From NCBI GenBank assembly GCA_018340805.1, contig JACMZG010001863.1, positions 50,547,438 through 50,611,437 of the forward strand: 64,000 bases of DNA, given 5' to 3'. The DNA is from Microvelia longipes. Lineage: Eukaryota; Arthropoda; Insecta; Hemiptera; Veliidae. The notes below the pieces were generated by a model that worked only from the letters and a program-made list of their open reading frames with translations, was not told where the DNA came from and searched no databases. This document shows positions 35,654 through 47,015 of the stretch, piece after piece (position 1 is the stretch's first letter; each line of letters opens with the position of its first letter). The position numbers and the translations under genes are program-made.

Positions 35654-35915
35654 ATAAAAAACCGCCTCTCACATACTTCTGAAATGTGAAGCCCTAGCCT
35701 TTCAAAGGTTCACCAACTTTGGTAGCTGCACTCTCACTTGGTAGAGTCATACTAACTCTACCAAGGAATCATTGGTCATAAAGATCCTAGATCTAGTCCG
35801 GGGATAGGATTATTCTGAACTGGACCAATTGAGGGGATTGTACAATAGACTTCCAGTCACAGTGCAAATGGGGTCTATCCTCGACTCCAACCCCAATCTT
35901 CAATAATAATAATAA
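35654..35915 (+). mobile_element. 5'-truncated Jockey/I-type LINE, copy 1, with 12-bp TSD
   Basis: The 262-bp insert is flanked by TATACTTGGTGT at 35642-35653 and 35916-35927, a perfect 12-bp target duplication. It ends in an (AAT)n tail. Its first codons read in frame as TASHILLKCEALAFQRF, with no stop until a TGG TAG further on. This matches the C-terminal end of the ORF2 protein of Jockey, I and R1 type non-LTR retrotransposons, where a cysteine-histidine motif ends in H-x4-C. Only the last part of the ORF and the 3' end are present. It is a dead-on-arrival copy. Confidence 0.85.
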
Positions 35916-35936
35916 TATACTTGGTGTTAAAATAAA

Positions 35937-36745
35937 AAAAAAAAATCAGGTGCGGGGTATCTCAGAACTTTTCCTCATCATATTGGATTCACTACCCTTA
36001 TTCTCTCTACTTCGGACTAGCTTCGCTAGCCCTCAGAATATATGATTCATTAAATTTATACTCCGACACGTATTCAGACTTGCTTCGCTCGTCCTCAAAT
36101 AGTAAATATATCCGTTTTATTCTCAGCGGTCACCAATTCAGGAATTGACCACGCTCGGTGCTGCTTAAATTTTATGATCCAACAAAAGACATGGATATAC
36201 TTGTCGTATTTGAACGAAACTTTTGTCTTTACTTAGTAAGTTAAGGTGTATATACTTTTACCAAATTTCAACTCAATTTCATAGTTATCCGATTTTTCAC
36301 AATTTTTTTTTTTTAAAGCGAACACAAATCATTTGATAAAAATTTAACTAAAGCTGATAATAAGATGACACTTAGCACATATGATAATCTTACAAAAGGC
36401 TACATGCCTGCTACTTCTCAATCCGATCGAATTATTTTTCGCGTTTTATTATTTTCCTTTATTTTTGCTGAATCATAATTGCAGGTTAATAACATCATTG
36501 AAAAATATGTTCCGAAAATCACAACTGCACATATAGACTGACTTTATACAAAGTTTCAAATTTCTAGCATAAATACACTAGGAGCTACGATGATAACAGA
36601 CCCACACATACAGACGACAACTTTGTGAAAACTACTCATGAGGTCTTAAAAACACCTGAAACGGATAATTCCGGGGACATCCCTGATTCCTTTTCCTATA
36701 TACCTACGGTATAAATGAGAAAAAGTAAAAATTGCGAAGTTTTTC
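35937..36745 (-). repeat. Composite 5S-box dispersed repeat, copy 3 (complete, minus strand)
   Basis: Read on the minus strand the order is: the palindrome (TATACCTACGGTATA on the plus strand, about 36701-36715), the body with GAAACGGATAATTC and AGGAGCTACGATGATAAC, then a 5S-like box near 36122-36182. On the minus strand that box reads GGATCATAAAATTTAAGCAG, then CACCGAGCG, with GGTGACCGCTGAG after it. The 3' module carries two CGAAGC motif copies in tandem (near 36025 and 36090). The end is a GGGGTATCTCAGAAC segment (plus strand) and a run of about 13 A on the plus strand, which is T on the element strand. This is the best-preserved copy. Confidence 0.8.
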
Positions 36746-37840
36746 AATCACAAATACATACGGCCTCCATTTTGTAGACTTCGGGAACTGTAGGTGGTTA
36801 AAAGTCAACATTTGATTAAATGTGTGGGTGTTACGTTTTTGCCTAATGAAATGCTCCCTTTCCTTTAAGGAGTTAAGGAAATTAAATTAAACATTTTAAA
36901 ACAATTGGTTTTTGTTGAAAAATTATTAAGAAATTCTACTTTGAAAGCTTTGTTTTTTGTCTCTCAATCCATTTTGAATATCTCGTTAGCCGCTGTCTCC
37001 TGTTAAGTATTGTAATGTATTTTTACCTGAATTGATTTTATGGAGCGACAAGTAACTAAAATAATTAAAGGAACTTAGTCCATTAAGTATCACTATTTTT
37101 ATCTATCTATTTATTTTATATTATTTAGTTTAAGCGGTGCAATAGGAAAGAGTATGCCATAGAACCAAAGGTTTTGCGCCTCGTTTTATCCCTAACCATT
37201 CAGCTACTCGACTTAGTAAATATTTCCACATTGTTTAAATTCAAACCTTAAAAAAGTTTTTGAAAAAGAAGAAGAAAATGTTTATTTGGAGACATTTAAA
37301 TTCAAGAGGCACCGTTTAATTAAACCTTAGACAGAGAGAGAAGAACTGGAGTATGGTTTTTCTCTTCTTCTTCACATGCGCCATTCCATCCTTTTCTTCC
37401 TCTTACTTCCTTTTATATTAACTTTAAACATAGCTCCGTCTCTGTTTATCTTCTAATTATACAAGTTTCGAAAAAATATTGGACTACACTTTTTCTGACA
37501 CTGAAACGAGAGAAACACTCGTTTTCTTTAAAGGTGCAAAATTAGAATTCTTCGACCCTACATTTTTTTCAAAGTTAGCAAAAAAAGACAAAGATATTGA
37601 ACTCGCTGCTACAATTTTCTTATCTGTTTTTATTTTTATTTTATTTTACTTAACATTTAAACATTGTTTTCTATAAAACTTATCCTTTTCTAAACAACTC
37701 TCAACTTGCTTTTTAGAAGGGTTTTGCTTTTAGTAGATTTCTTTAATCTGAAATGCTTCTTAGTTGGATTTGGACATTTTTAATTAAATTTTGTGAAGAA
37801 GGAAATTTTGTTATTAAATTGTTGTTTGTATATTACAGGC
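36746..37840. other. AT-rich spacer with one tail-anchor-like short frame
   Basis: A plus-strand frame of 65 codons (37479-37676) starts with a polar stretch and ends in a single hydrophobic segment of about 20 residues. It lies outside any repeat I could see. Nothing else supports it as a gene. The region upstream is pyrimidine-rich. Confidence 0.3.
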
Positions 37841-38378
37841 GTTTACTACTAGTTTGATCGTATTGTTATTGTTACTATCTATATCCTTAAGTCTAATACG
37901 GATAAAAGTTTATTACTAATTTGATCGTATTGGTTTTGTTACTATCTATATCCTTAAGTCTAATATGGATAAAAGTTTATTACTAGTTTGATCGTATTGG
38001 TTTTGTTACTATCTATATCCTTAAGTCTAATATGGATAAAAGTTTATTACTAGTTTGATCGTATTGGTTTTGTTACTATCTATATCCTTAAATCTAATAT
38101 GGATAAAAGTTTATTACTAGTTTGATCGTATTGGTTTTTATTACTATCTATATCCTTAAATCTAATATGGATAAAAGTTTATTACTAGTTTGATCGTATT
38201 GGTTTTGTTACTATCTATATCCTTAAGTCTAATATGGATAAAAGTTTATTACTAATTTGATCGTATTGGTTTTGATACTATCTATATCCTTAAGTCTAAT
38301 ATGGATAAAAGTTTATTACTAGTTTGATCGTATTGCTTTTGTTACTATCTATATCCTTAAGTCTAATATGGATAAAAG
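37841..38378. repeat. 67-bp satellite, 8 units
   Basis: Eight head-to-tail units start at GTTTACTAC or GTTTATTAC (37841, 37908 and so on every 67 bp or nearly so). Each contains TTTGATCGTATTG, TTACTATCTATATCCTTAA and TCTAATATGGATAAAA. Units are over 95 % identical except the first, so the array is recent or homogenised. It has none of the GCGAAGC motif. Confidence 0.95.
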
Positions 38379-41229
38379 TTATGCTAAGACCATTTTTTCT
38401 CTGTTACTAAACATGAACCGTTCTCTACTCCTATAACTCTTTGATATAAGTTATTTTCTTCAAGGGAAACTATGAATTTTTACCGTCTAATAAAATTGGT
38501 TTATCTACAAGAAATGGTTTATCTACACCTACTTTAACTCGTTCAATTGCGTTATATCTAGAGGCTTATATTGGCGAGGGTACTAGGTAACCAAATTATG
38601 CAAAAGTAAATTTAGCTAACTATACCAGATATCCTAGGGAAGTTACTTAACGCAGAACTTAATTACTTGTTTACAGTTAATCTTTGACTTCCACCTGTTT
38701 ACCAACTGGTAACCTAGCTAGTAATCTAGTACATCCTCGCCAAGACTGAGTATGATTTGCAAATAATGTACCTTTATGAATTTTTGTCTACGAACATTCA
38801 TTTCCTTTGAATGTGTAATCTAAAAAAGAAATATAAATTTTATCTCGGATATACTTAATACTTATTTAAATTGTAAGCGCTAGTGTAATTTTTACCATAA
38901 GGATGTATGGTAAAATAAATTTCAAATTTTTGGATCCAGTTTCAAATCTTGTAACTAGACTCGAGAGGAAAATTAGCTTCTTCTCACCGGCACTGAGGAT
39001 GACCTATATTGGGTTGAAACCCGGTTTTATCATCATTGCATTGGTTAAAAGTTATTTGTAGATAGAATTTTATTTACATCCTTACTTAATACTTAATTAT
39101 GACTTCAATTATATTATTAATAATCTTATTATTATTATTATTATTTATATCAAAATATATTGTTATAAATTTATAAAATGAGATAAAGTTTTATAATCTT
39201 TCCTTTAGTATAATTATAATGTTTTTAATCTTCTACTTGTAATCTTCTCATAATGATTCTTATTTAATCTTTTTTATCATTTAAATTTTCTGCATTTACT
39301 TGTTTTTCCTCTTCCATTCAAATAATAGAATGATATTAAAGTAGAATTAAAGTCTTTAAATCTTTACCATAACACCGAAGCAAAGGTAAAATGTAAGAGA
39401 AAGCTTTATGATTTTACATTTTAGCTGACAGGAGAGTGCGTTTTGTATTAATATTACAAGACTTAATACTTCAGCTATTACTTTACATGTAAGTTAAGGT
39501 TTTTGGTTTCTACGTGTCTCCGTTTTTCTTCCGAATATAAACGTAGCAGAGCGTCAGATTTACATAATTCCTTTTCCTAGCATTTTCTTCTCATATGAGA
39601 AACATTATTTTCAACTCAACTCTAAAATACTTTTTTTCTGGATATTATCTTTCTTTTTTTCCGTGACTTATATAAAAATCTTAAAGTTTGATTTAACCTC
39701 ATTCATCTTTCATATTATTTTCTGAAAACTTTATTCCTTAAAACAATGTGAGTATTTTATCTCATAAAATATTACGTGTCTCTGTCCAAATTTCAAACTT
39801 GGCTAAATTATTAACATATTTTTTGGTATTTTAACCAATATATAATATATTAGTTTTCTTCCCCGATCCAGAATAGAAAAAATGTTGCAAATTTTAAATT
39901 AAAATCTTTTATTTGTTTTGATGCATTTATAAAGATATGGTTAGCATTTTTAACTAGAAGTGTAGTTCATAAGTTATTATAAATATTAAGAAAATTATTT
40001 TCCAATACAGTACAATCCAAGGAATACCCTGAAAATACCCTGGTTTCCCGGATACCCGTAAAATATGAAAAATTTGGTTGTAAAGTCAAGGTTCGGTCCA
40101 TGACTATTTTTACTTTAAATTATTATAAGAATGTTATGTTGTCACATGTGAGATCTATCACCCGTTATTATGTCGAATAATAGTATAAAAGGACAACAAA
40201 CTATTTAAGACCTTTAAATATATTATTATTTTTTCTAGTAGACCTTCGCTATGGTGATATCAGGCACTATCTGTTGTAATACAGCATGTCTTCAATAATT
40301 TAATTCCATTAAGAAAATTATTACAATCGAATAATCTCTATTTATTTCATAATATTATAATTACAATAAAATTAAATATTTTAAACTATATGCTCATGAA
40401 TATAAATATTTTTTATATCTAAACATAAAGATCTAATACATAGCAAATTTCCACAGGAAGAATGTGAGTTAATGAGTTCGTTTTAAATTTCCATGTTGGT
40501 AAAAATAAAAGTTTATCGTGTACAGACCCTGAATTACATAAATTAATTAATATTAATTTTAACTTGATTGATCTAATTTCATAATAAAATTTATATAATA
40601 TTAAAGCAATGGCTATTTATTGTATTTGCTGTATCTAGTAAAATGAATTTGGTTAAAGTTTAAAATCATATATTTATTAAAATGTTTGTCTGTCGAATAA
40701 TCCCTCATACATAAAACCTTTGCAAGCGTCTGTTGTTGAATTTCCCTCCGAGCTCACAGAGTTTCTCTTTTCTCTGATATTTCTCTCTAACTTTATGAAT
40801 TAATTATAATCTTCTCTTATATTTTTACCCCTCTTTTCGTAAATTTTTCTTTTTAATATTGTTTTATAAACATAGCTTGCTGGTAGACTTAATTTTTGTT
40901 TGAAACGTGATAAATTTTATTGAGAAAACATTTACAAACACCTTGTTAGAGATAATATGGTTAGTAAAATTATGTACTGAGATGCTATTTGGTACCTTTT
41001 GTATATATTGGAGTTGATTGTATTAGATACTATTAAAAACAAATTCAGTACAGGTTCTTCGGTACTGTTTCACAACAACTTCCTATGTTTCTCTTTGGAA
41101 CCTCATATTTAGCTAAAAGTTGTACTAGTTGTACCGAAATACTTCGGACTCGCTGAGCTTGACCTCACTTTTTTTTATAAAATAGTTGCCACCTACGTTT
41201 TTTAGTGATATTTCGTCCGTTAAAAATAG
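38379..41229. other. AT-rich spacer with one hammerhead-like motif
   Basis: At 38993-38999 lies CTGAGGA and at 39016-39019 GAAA, separated by 16 bases that can form a GACC/GGTT stem. This is the core layout of a hammerhead ribozyme, but the outer stems are not evident. A (TTA)n tract lies at about 39116-39150. No gene was recognised. Confidence 0.4.
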
Positions 41230-41237
41230 TAAAACCC

Positions 41238-41515
41238 AGTGTGTAAGCTTTGTGAATCGAAAACCGAAACTGCCTCTCACATACTTCTGAAATGTGAAGC
41301 CCTAGCTTTTTAAAGATTTTCCAACTTTGGTAGCAGCACTCTCACTAAGTTAGACTCTACCAATGAATCCCTAGTCAAAAAGATCTTAGACCTAATCCGG
41401 GGAAAAGGATTATTCTGACCTGGACCAATTGAGGGGATTGTGCAATAGACTCCCAGTCGCAATGCAAATGGGGTCTATCCTCGACTCCAATCCCAATCAT
41501 TGATAATAATAATAA
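41238..41515 (+). mobile_element. 5'-truncated Jockey/I-type LINE, copy 2, with 8-bp TSD
   Basis: Homologous to 35654-35915 over its whole length, starting about 35 bp further 5'. The extra bases encode a CKLC motif. Cysteines at 41242 and 41251, a histidine at 41278 and a cysteine at 41293 give C-x2-C-x8-H-x4-C, the motif at the C-terminus of ORF2 in Jockey, I and R1 type LINEs. A stop follows soon after (TTT TAA), so this copy is decayed. It ends in (AAT)n. The flanks share TAAAACCC at 41230-41237 and 41516-41523. Confidence 0.85.
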
Positions 41516-41523
41516 TAAAACCC

Positions 41524-41750
41524 TTAAAAGTTATGGACTTATAGTGACAGTAATTAGAGAAAGATGAGATCACCTTGCAAGGACGTTTTTTGGTCCTTTT
41601 TGCTTACTCCCTTGGATAGAAGATACTGTTCTACCTTAAGAGTCACAGTAGCCGTGACTTAACTGTAAGTTTCTATAGGTTTAACTAGAAACAGCACGTG
41701 TCTCACTGCCAGACTAAGATTTCTGCTCTTGAGACCATAAGACAGTAACA
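41524..41750. other. Short unannotated stretch
   Basis: About 230 bp of mixed composition between the LINE end and the SINE below. An inverted pair, AGTCACAGTAG and GCCGTGACTTA, lies near 41641-41660. No gene. Confidence 0.4.
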
Positions 41751-41754
41751 TATA

Positions 41755-42020
41755 TATATTTAATATAAACTACTATTGAGGGTCCTAAATTTTGCCTAAA
41801 CCCAGGTTCATTTAGGGTTAAAGATCTTTTATCTGACGAGTACTGACCGAGTACCTGACAACGCTTAGTTACAGAGCCACCGGCTTAACGTCCCTTTCGA
41901 AGGACTGCGCGTGAAATGATTTCCATCCTCGCATGAAAATCCTATAAGCCTCGACCGGAATTTAACCTAGGTTCTCTGGATGGCGGGAGCACGTGCTATC
42001 CATTGCACTACGGAGACCAC
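41755..42020 (-). mobile_element. tRNA-derived SINE (minus strand)
   Basis: On the minus strand, starting near 42018, the sequence reads GGTCTCCGTAGTGCAATGG, then ATAGCACG, a good polymerase III A-box in tRNA context. About 50 bases on comes AGGTTAAATTCCGG, a one-base variant of the B-box GGTTCAAATCC. The acceptor and T stems no longer pair, so it is not a functional tRNA. A body follows with TTCACGCGCAGTCCTTCG and AAAGGGACGTTAAGCCGGTG. The 3' end near 41755 is AT-rich. Boundaries at the 3' side are approximate. Confidence 0.75.
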
Positions 42021-42790
42021 CGATTTCTCGACCTTTAAAGTTTATAAATTCTAGCTAATATTTTCATGATGACAAGAGATATGTAATAGACTAATTTGTA
42101 ATCTAATAAATTTGTTAGGTTATTTGAAGCCTTACTTTATTACTTTTATAACATAGTCAAAATTAGGTTACATACATTATTAAAATGATTTGGCTGTCGA
42201 TGTTTTTAATGATTTTTTAACCAATCTACTGTGAGATTCTATTGCACGGCAGTTTCTGGATAACTTTTGATATGAAATTGAAACAAATGATAAATTTTAT
42301 AAAAGGTTTTTTGCGAAAGAATGCTATACAGTGCTGAAGTCAGTTTTCATGTAGTGGATGAAAGGGGTGGAAAGTGTGTGGAAGTCTTTTGTCTTTTCAT
42401 TTGCCTAATATTTTGAGAACGAGAGAGATAAAGCTCAACATACTCGTATTTCTATAGAGTTGATATAATCATCCCTCGCCCACTTATTTCAACCTTCAGG
42501 TTCTGTCATCCACTCCATGAAAGTCAAGGGATAAATCCCACATGAATTGAAATGAATTTACAATCAAGCTTTCTGCTTTCTCTTAAATGCTGTCGAGCCT
42601 ATATCCTCTCAGGTATACCAACCAGATCTAAATTTCAATATCATATGGTTATTATTCATACCGAAGGAAGTATATATAAATATAAAAACATTTTTGATTC
42701 TTCTATTAAAATTATCTTTGAGATTATTGTTTAAAATATGGATTTTTTTCATTTCGGTCTTATCACATTTAGTTCGGGTTATTTTAAAAA
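42021..42790. other. AT-rich spacer, no gene recognised
   Basis: A 60-codon frame at 42552-42734 has no recognised features. No repeats stand out. Confidence 0.5.
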
Positions 42791-42794
42791 AATG

Positions 42795-43160
42795 CTGTCG
42801 CGGATGTCCGCAAGCTGGACGAATTTTCTATGTATGCACTCTTTCTTGCTTATCAATCCATTTTTTTGCTTAATTTTTTGGTATATATATTTAAAAACAT
42901 GAGCAGTTTTTACAGCGTCTCAACTTGTTATTTAATTTTACAAAGAAAGTGCGCATACTTATCCCATAGCTTCACAGCTGTAAATATTGGCATTATTCAC
43001 AGCCATTTGAAGCTCAGTTTAGTGCATTCTCTTTAATAACAAGTTGTGACGCCACTGCTCATTTTTTATATATCTTCAGAAATATGAATCAAAAATGTAT
43101 TTAACAACCAAGAGAGTGCAATTCAAAGAAAATTCGCCCAGCTAGCGGACTTCCGCCCCA
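42795..43160. mobile_element. MITE with about 53-bp TIRs
   Basis: The left arm (42795-42847) and right arm (43107-43160) are inverted copies. Left: GCGGATGTCCGCAAGCTGG, then ACGAATTTTCT and TGCACTCT. Right, inverted: GCGGAAGTCCGCTAGCTGGG, then CGAATTTTCT and TGCACTCT. The tip GCGGATGTCCGC is itself a perfect 5-bp hairpin, so each end can fold alone. The 68-codon frame at 42830-43036 starts inside the left arm and is not conserved. No clear target duplication was found. Confidence 0.75.
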
Positions 43161-43244
43161 GAATTATTTTGAAGTTATAAACTTAAATACTATAATTAAG
43201 ACCGTTTATCGACCGTATTTTTGGATACCCAACAGTTAACCACC

Positions 43245-43480
43245 ATTGTTTCCCCATATTGGTCATTTAAGGTGGTGTTATCGACTTCGGACCGCTGCAG
43301 TTTGATTCAGCACTCCAAAAAATATAGATTACGTCACCGTAATCGAAATTTTTTTTTTTATATCGACTGTTATTTTGGTTTATTGTTACTTTTCATGGTT
43401 TTTTCGACTTTTTGGTCACTTAAAATAGTCTTATCGACTCCGGATCGGTTTTATTTAATTTAGTGCAGTAATTTTATTTA
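43245..43480. repeat. Degenerate tandem duplication of about 154 bp
   Basis: TTGGTCATTTAAGGTGGTGT, then TATCGACTTCGGACCG at about 43259 matches TTGGTCACTTAAAATAGTCT, then TATCGACTCCGGATCG at about 43413. The copies are diverged. The 80-codon frame spanning both is incidental. Confidence 0.6.
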
Positions 43481-43596
43481 ACTGGTTTTATTTGTTGACG
43501 TCACAATAATCTGGTGTTCAATAGAGCTCTTGTTCTCCCCGAGGATTTGCGAGCCATCTCATTTGCGAATTATTTGTTACAAATATTCACTACAAT

Positions 43597-43905
43597 AAGG
43601 TGTGGAGTTCCTTGGAACATTTTCTTACCTTATTAGATGCCTATAATACACAATCAATTTTAAAAAGATCTGTTTTAATCCCAGCGGTCACCTTCCCACC
43701 TCATGACCATTTTTTATGCTGCTCGAAATCATCAAAGCCGTTTCAATTGAAACATGTATACTTTTTTATTTTATGAAGCATACACTCGTGCCAAATATCT
43801 ACTCCTATACGTGATTTTTCGATTTCTAAAAAATTTTTAAAAACCTCTTTAATGCTGAGATAAAATTTGGAACATTAGGTGGTCTTATATATTTTATCTC
43901 TTATT
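43597..43905 (-). repeat. 5S-box repeat, copy 4 (3' half, minus strand)
   Basis: The plus strand reads GTGTGGAGTTCCTTGGAACA, matching the 3' tip of the family, then CCCAGCGGTCACC and TGCTGCTCGAAATCATCAAA. The last two are the inverted C-box and A-box region of the 5S-like segment. Similarity extends into the body (GTGCCAAATATC, AAATTTGGAAC). The GCGAAGC motif is absent, probably deleted. Confidence 0.6.
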
Positions 43906-45105
43906 GTTTTTAGTATATCTATGATTTTTGTTTGTTGTTTGTATAAATTGGTGTCAAATTTGTCTCTTAAAATGCTGTTATTTGAAAGCATAAGACTTAA
44001 TTATTATTTAGAAGCATGAAGTGACGACATGATTGTATATAATTTGTATTGTTATGTTTAGTAATTAGAAAGTTTTGTTGCTGATTCTCACAAGAGTGAT
44101 CTAATATTCTATTGACACAATTTAAGAATTGTTCTTTTTTTCAAATTCTCTGATTAATCTGGGATCTTCATTTATTGTTTTTAGGACAACTGTAAATTAG
44201 GCTAGTATTAAATCATGTAGTTAAAGTACGTAGAATTATATCTTCAGATGCATCTTTTTGTTATATTTAGTATGAACTTAAGCTATGATTAAATTATCGC
44301 TTGAATTTAACCTTACTTTTTATTGAAATATACTGTTAGAAGGAACTAGTTGTTGGATTTTTTTTTGTATGTGTTCAACTTGAGGTTTTTTTTACATTTA
44401 TGTGGTTTACATATTTTTATTCATATGTTTATCTTCTCAAAAGAAAAATAACGTATCGGAGAAAATTTGTATATTAGATTGTGTTTGATCTTATGATTTG
44501 GTGAAAAAAGTCTATGGAAGAGTATATGAGAGATGTTCGAGTTTAAGAGGGCGGTTAAAAGTTAAGAGGAGAAAGAAACACTAAAAGAAGAAAACTTCCG
44601 AGTTTGAGGATGAAGAAAAGTTGATATCTTAACCAGAGCACGTCCTGTGCAACTCTGCTTCCCATGCTTTCTTCGCTGTAAAATACCTTCAACAGCGGGG
44701 GATCAGCTCGGGGGATAACTGTAAACAGGGATACTTCACCTGTTCCCTTCCTCGCTTCAGAATACATAAAGGAATATAACAACTGTTGACATGGATAGAA
44801 TGGATAACTTACTTGTGCAGGATTATTGAATTATAATGATTCAGTTACAAAGAATCGATCACAATATTTTCTAAAGAAGTTTTTATTATTATATATAAAA
44901 CATATTTGTTATATGATCAAAACAGTAAAATGTTTTTATTAAGCCCTCTTAAAAAGTAAATTTCTTGGACTGATAAATAAGTTAAGGTCAAAAATAATAA
45001 AAACTACAGTCTCTTTGTAATTATTAAACAATTGAAGTTATTAAACAGTTATACATTATAACGTTTTGCTGTTATGTACTGTTTTAACTTTTACTTTAGT
45101 AATTG
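43906..45105. other. AT-rich spacer, no gene recognised
   Basis: A less AT-rich patch at about 44555-44780 carries a 75-codon minus-strand frame without a recognised domain. Nothing else was seen. Confidence 0.45.
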
Positions 45106-45108
45106 ATC

Positions 45109-45564
45109 TCAGCTACCGTCGATATGAATGCTTGCTGTTGGATATGAATATCTCTGGACCGGTTCTGGCATAAAGCTGTCAACAGCTGGCGGGGCAACAC
45201 TCGAGCTCTCAACTAATAGAAAAATATGTGTGAAAATCTTCTGTAGTCTCATTGAGCACGACGAACCCTCTGAAGAACGGGAGTAAGGGAGGGTTTATAT
45301 AGGAAATGTGAACTGAGTCTAGGCCGTGACCCTAAGAAGTCAGGTGTGCGAGTGACTGACTCATCTGACGTTTTGATGCTTTATGTCTTTTATTATGATG
45401 TGTACCGGTGTCATGGTTTTCCCGTTTCCGTTTTTTGTCAAGTGCTGGTTTGAGTACCGAAAAAGTAATGTCTAAATTAAAGTAAGTTGTTCGTTAATAA
45501 TTGTCTTGTCAGTAACTCGGTGTTTGTAAATTCATATCCAAAAGCAAGGATCGACGGTAGCTGA
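45109..45564. mobile_element. Inverted-repeat element of 456 bp
   Basis: The left end TCAGCTACCGTCGATATGAA, then TGCTTGCTGTTGGATATGAAT (45109-45149) is inverted at 45530-45564 as ATTCATATCCAAAAGCAAGG, then ATCGACGGTAGCTGA. The interior is richer in GC than its surroundings and has no long frame. A one-sided relative of the end lies at 54224-54250. No target duplication was identified. Confidence 0.7.
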
Positions 45565-46318
45565 TTCTTATATTGCTTCTTCAACTTGCGGTAAATACAA
45601 CCTTTTTAATTCTTACTTTAGTGTTGGTGTTTCCATTGTTTTGTATTACCTGATGGTGCTGACCTTCGGCCAGCAAAACGTTATTATATTGAAAACTGTT
45701 AAACAATTAGAGGCTGCAGTCTTCATGGTAGACGTAATCTAATTTGACAACCTAAATGTAATGTTTGACAATTTTGACTTAGTTTAATTCACAATTTCAA
45801 ACCATTTATTAAAGAAATACCTTTCAAATCATCATTTAGTTAAATTTTGTATATTATATATCATATTATAATATCATATAATTCTGTATGGTTCATGAAA
45901 TAGGAATACACTATGCGCAAATGGTGAAACAATCTCGCTTAGTATTTATTAGTATAAATATGCTTATTGCCATCTTCCCTAATTATATGTTTCCTATAGT
46001 TCTGTATGAAGCCTATTTCCTTTAGTATTGTATGTAAGGCGTATTAGCTTATTTACATTAAATTATTTGTATGAAACTTGTATTATGTTTTAGACAAGCT
46101 AATTAACAATTTATGTAAAAAAGTCTTAATTTGTTATTGAAATTGACCAAATGGGTTAACGGTTGAGAATAGACCCCAGGTCAGTTAATACTATATTTTT
46201 AGTACATATTGAGGTCTAAAACTGGCCCATTCATTGTTATATATTTATAGCCTTTCAACGTGTATATATCATACTTGAGCTTAACAATTCAATGAACTAA
46301 CAGTGTTAGATTTAGAAC
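45565..46318. other. AT-rich spacer, no gene recognised
   Basis: No features recognised apart from a short ATATTATA-rich tract near 45851-45880. Confidence 0.5.
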
Positions 46319-46321
46319 TAT

Positions 46322-47015
46322 CTTAAGTGACATTTGTTACCTAGTAAGTAATGTTTGTTACCTCGTAAGTAACATTTGTTATCTTGAAAGTGACGATTGT
46401 TACCTCGAAAGTAAAGATATTTACCTCGTAAATGACAATTGTTACCTCGTAAGTAACGTTTGTTGTATCGTAAATGACAATTGTTACCTCGTAAGTATCG
46501 TTTGTTACCTCGTAGTTTGTTACCTTGTAAGTGACGATTGTTACCTCTTAAGTACAGATTTTTACCTCGTAAATGACAATTGTTACCTCGTAAGTATAAC
46601 GTTTGTTGCATCGTAAATGACAATTGTTACCTCGTAAGTAACGTTTGTTACCTCGTAAGTATCGTTTGTTACCTTGTAAGTGACGATTGTTACCTCTTAA
46701 GTACAGATTTTTACCTCGTAAATGACAATTGTTACCTCGTAAGTAACGTTTGTTGATCGTAATGACAATTGTTGTCGTAAGTAACGTTTGTTACCTTAGT
46801 ATCGTTTGTTACCTCTTAAGTATCGTTTGTTACCTTGTAATTGACGATTGTTACCTCTTAAGTAAAGATGTTTACCTCGTAAGTGACAATTGTTACCTCG
46901 TAAGTAACGTTTGTTACCTTGTAAGTAACGTTTGTTACCTATTAAGTGACGTTTGTTGCATCGTAAATGACAATTGTTACCTCGTAAGTGACGTTTGTTG
47001 ACGCTACCAATGTCT
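46322..47015. repeat. 21-bp minisatellite, about 33 units
   Basis: The unit is a variant of GTTACCTCGTAAGTAACGTTT with a period of 21 bp. Because 21 is a multiple of three, frames stay open on both strands: heptad peptides of the RGNNCHL type on the minus strand (46318-46623, 46796-47026) and CYLVSNV type on the plus strand (46750-47001). Several unit types recur in the same order about 165-180 bp apart (for example AGTACAGATTTTTACCTCG near 46551 and 46700), so there is higher-order structure. Deletions in the array shift the frame, which argues against a protein. Confidence 0.9.

Noticed and set aside
37841..38378. CRISPR-like array of 67-bp units
   Set aside because: The whole unit is repeated, with no unique spacers. 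It is a plain satellite.
41945..42018. Functional tRNA gene on the minus strand
   Set aside because: A- and B-boxes are present but the acceptor and T stems do not pair, and a SINE body follows.
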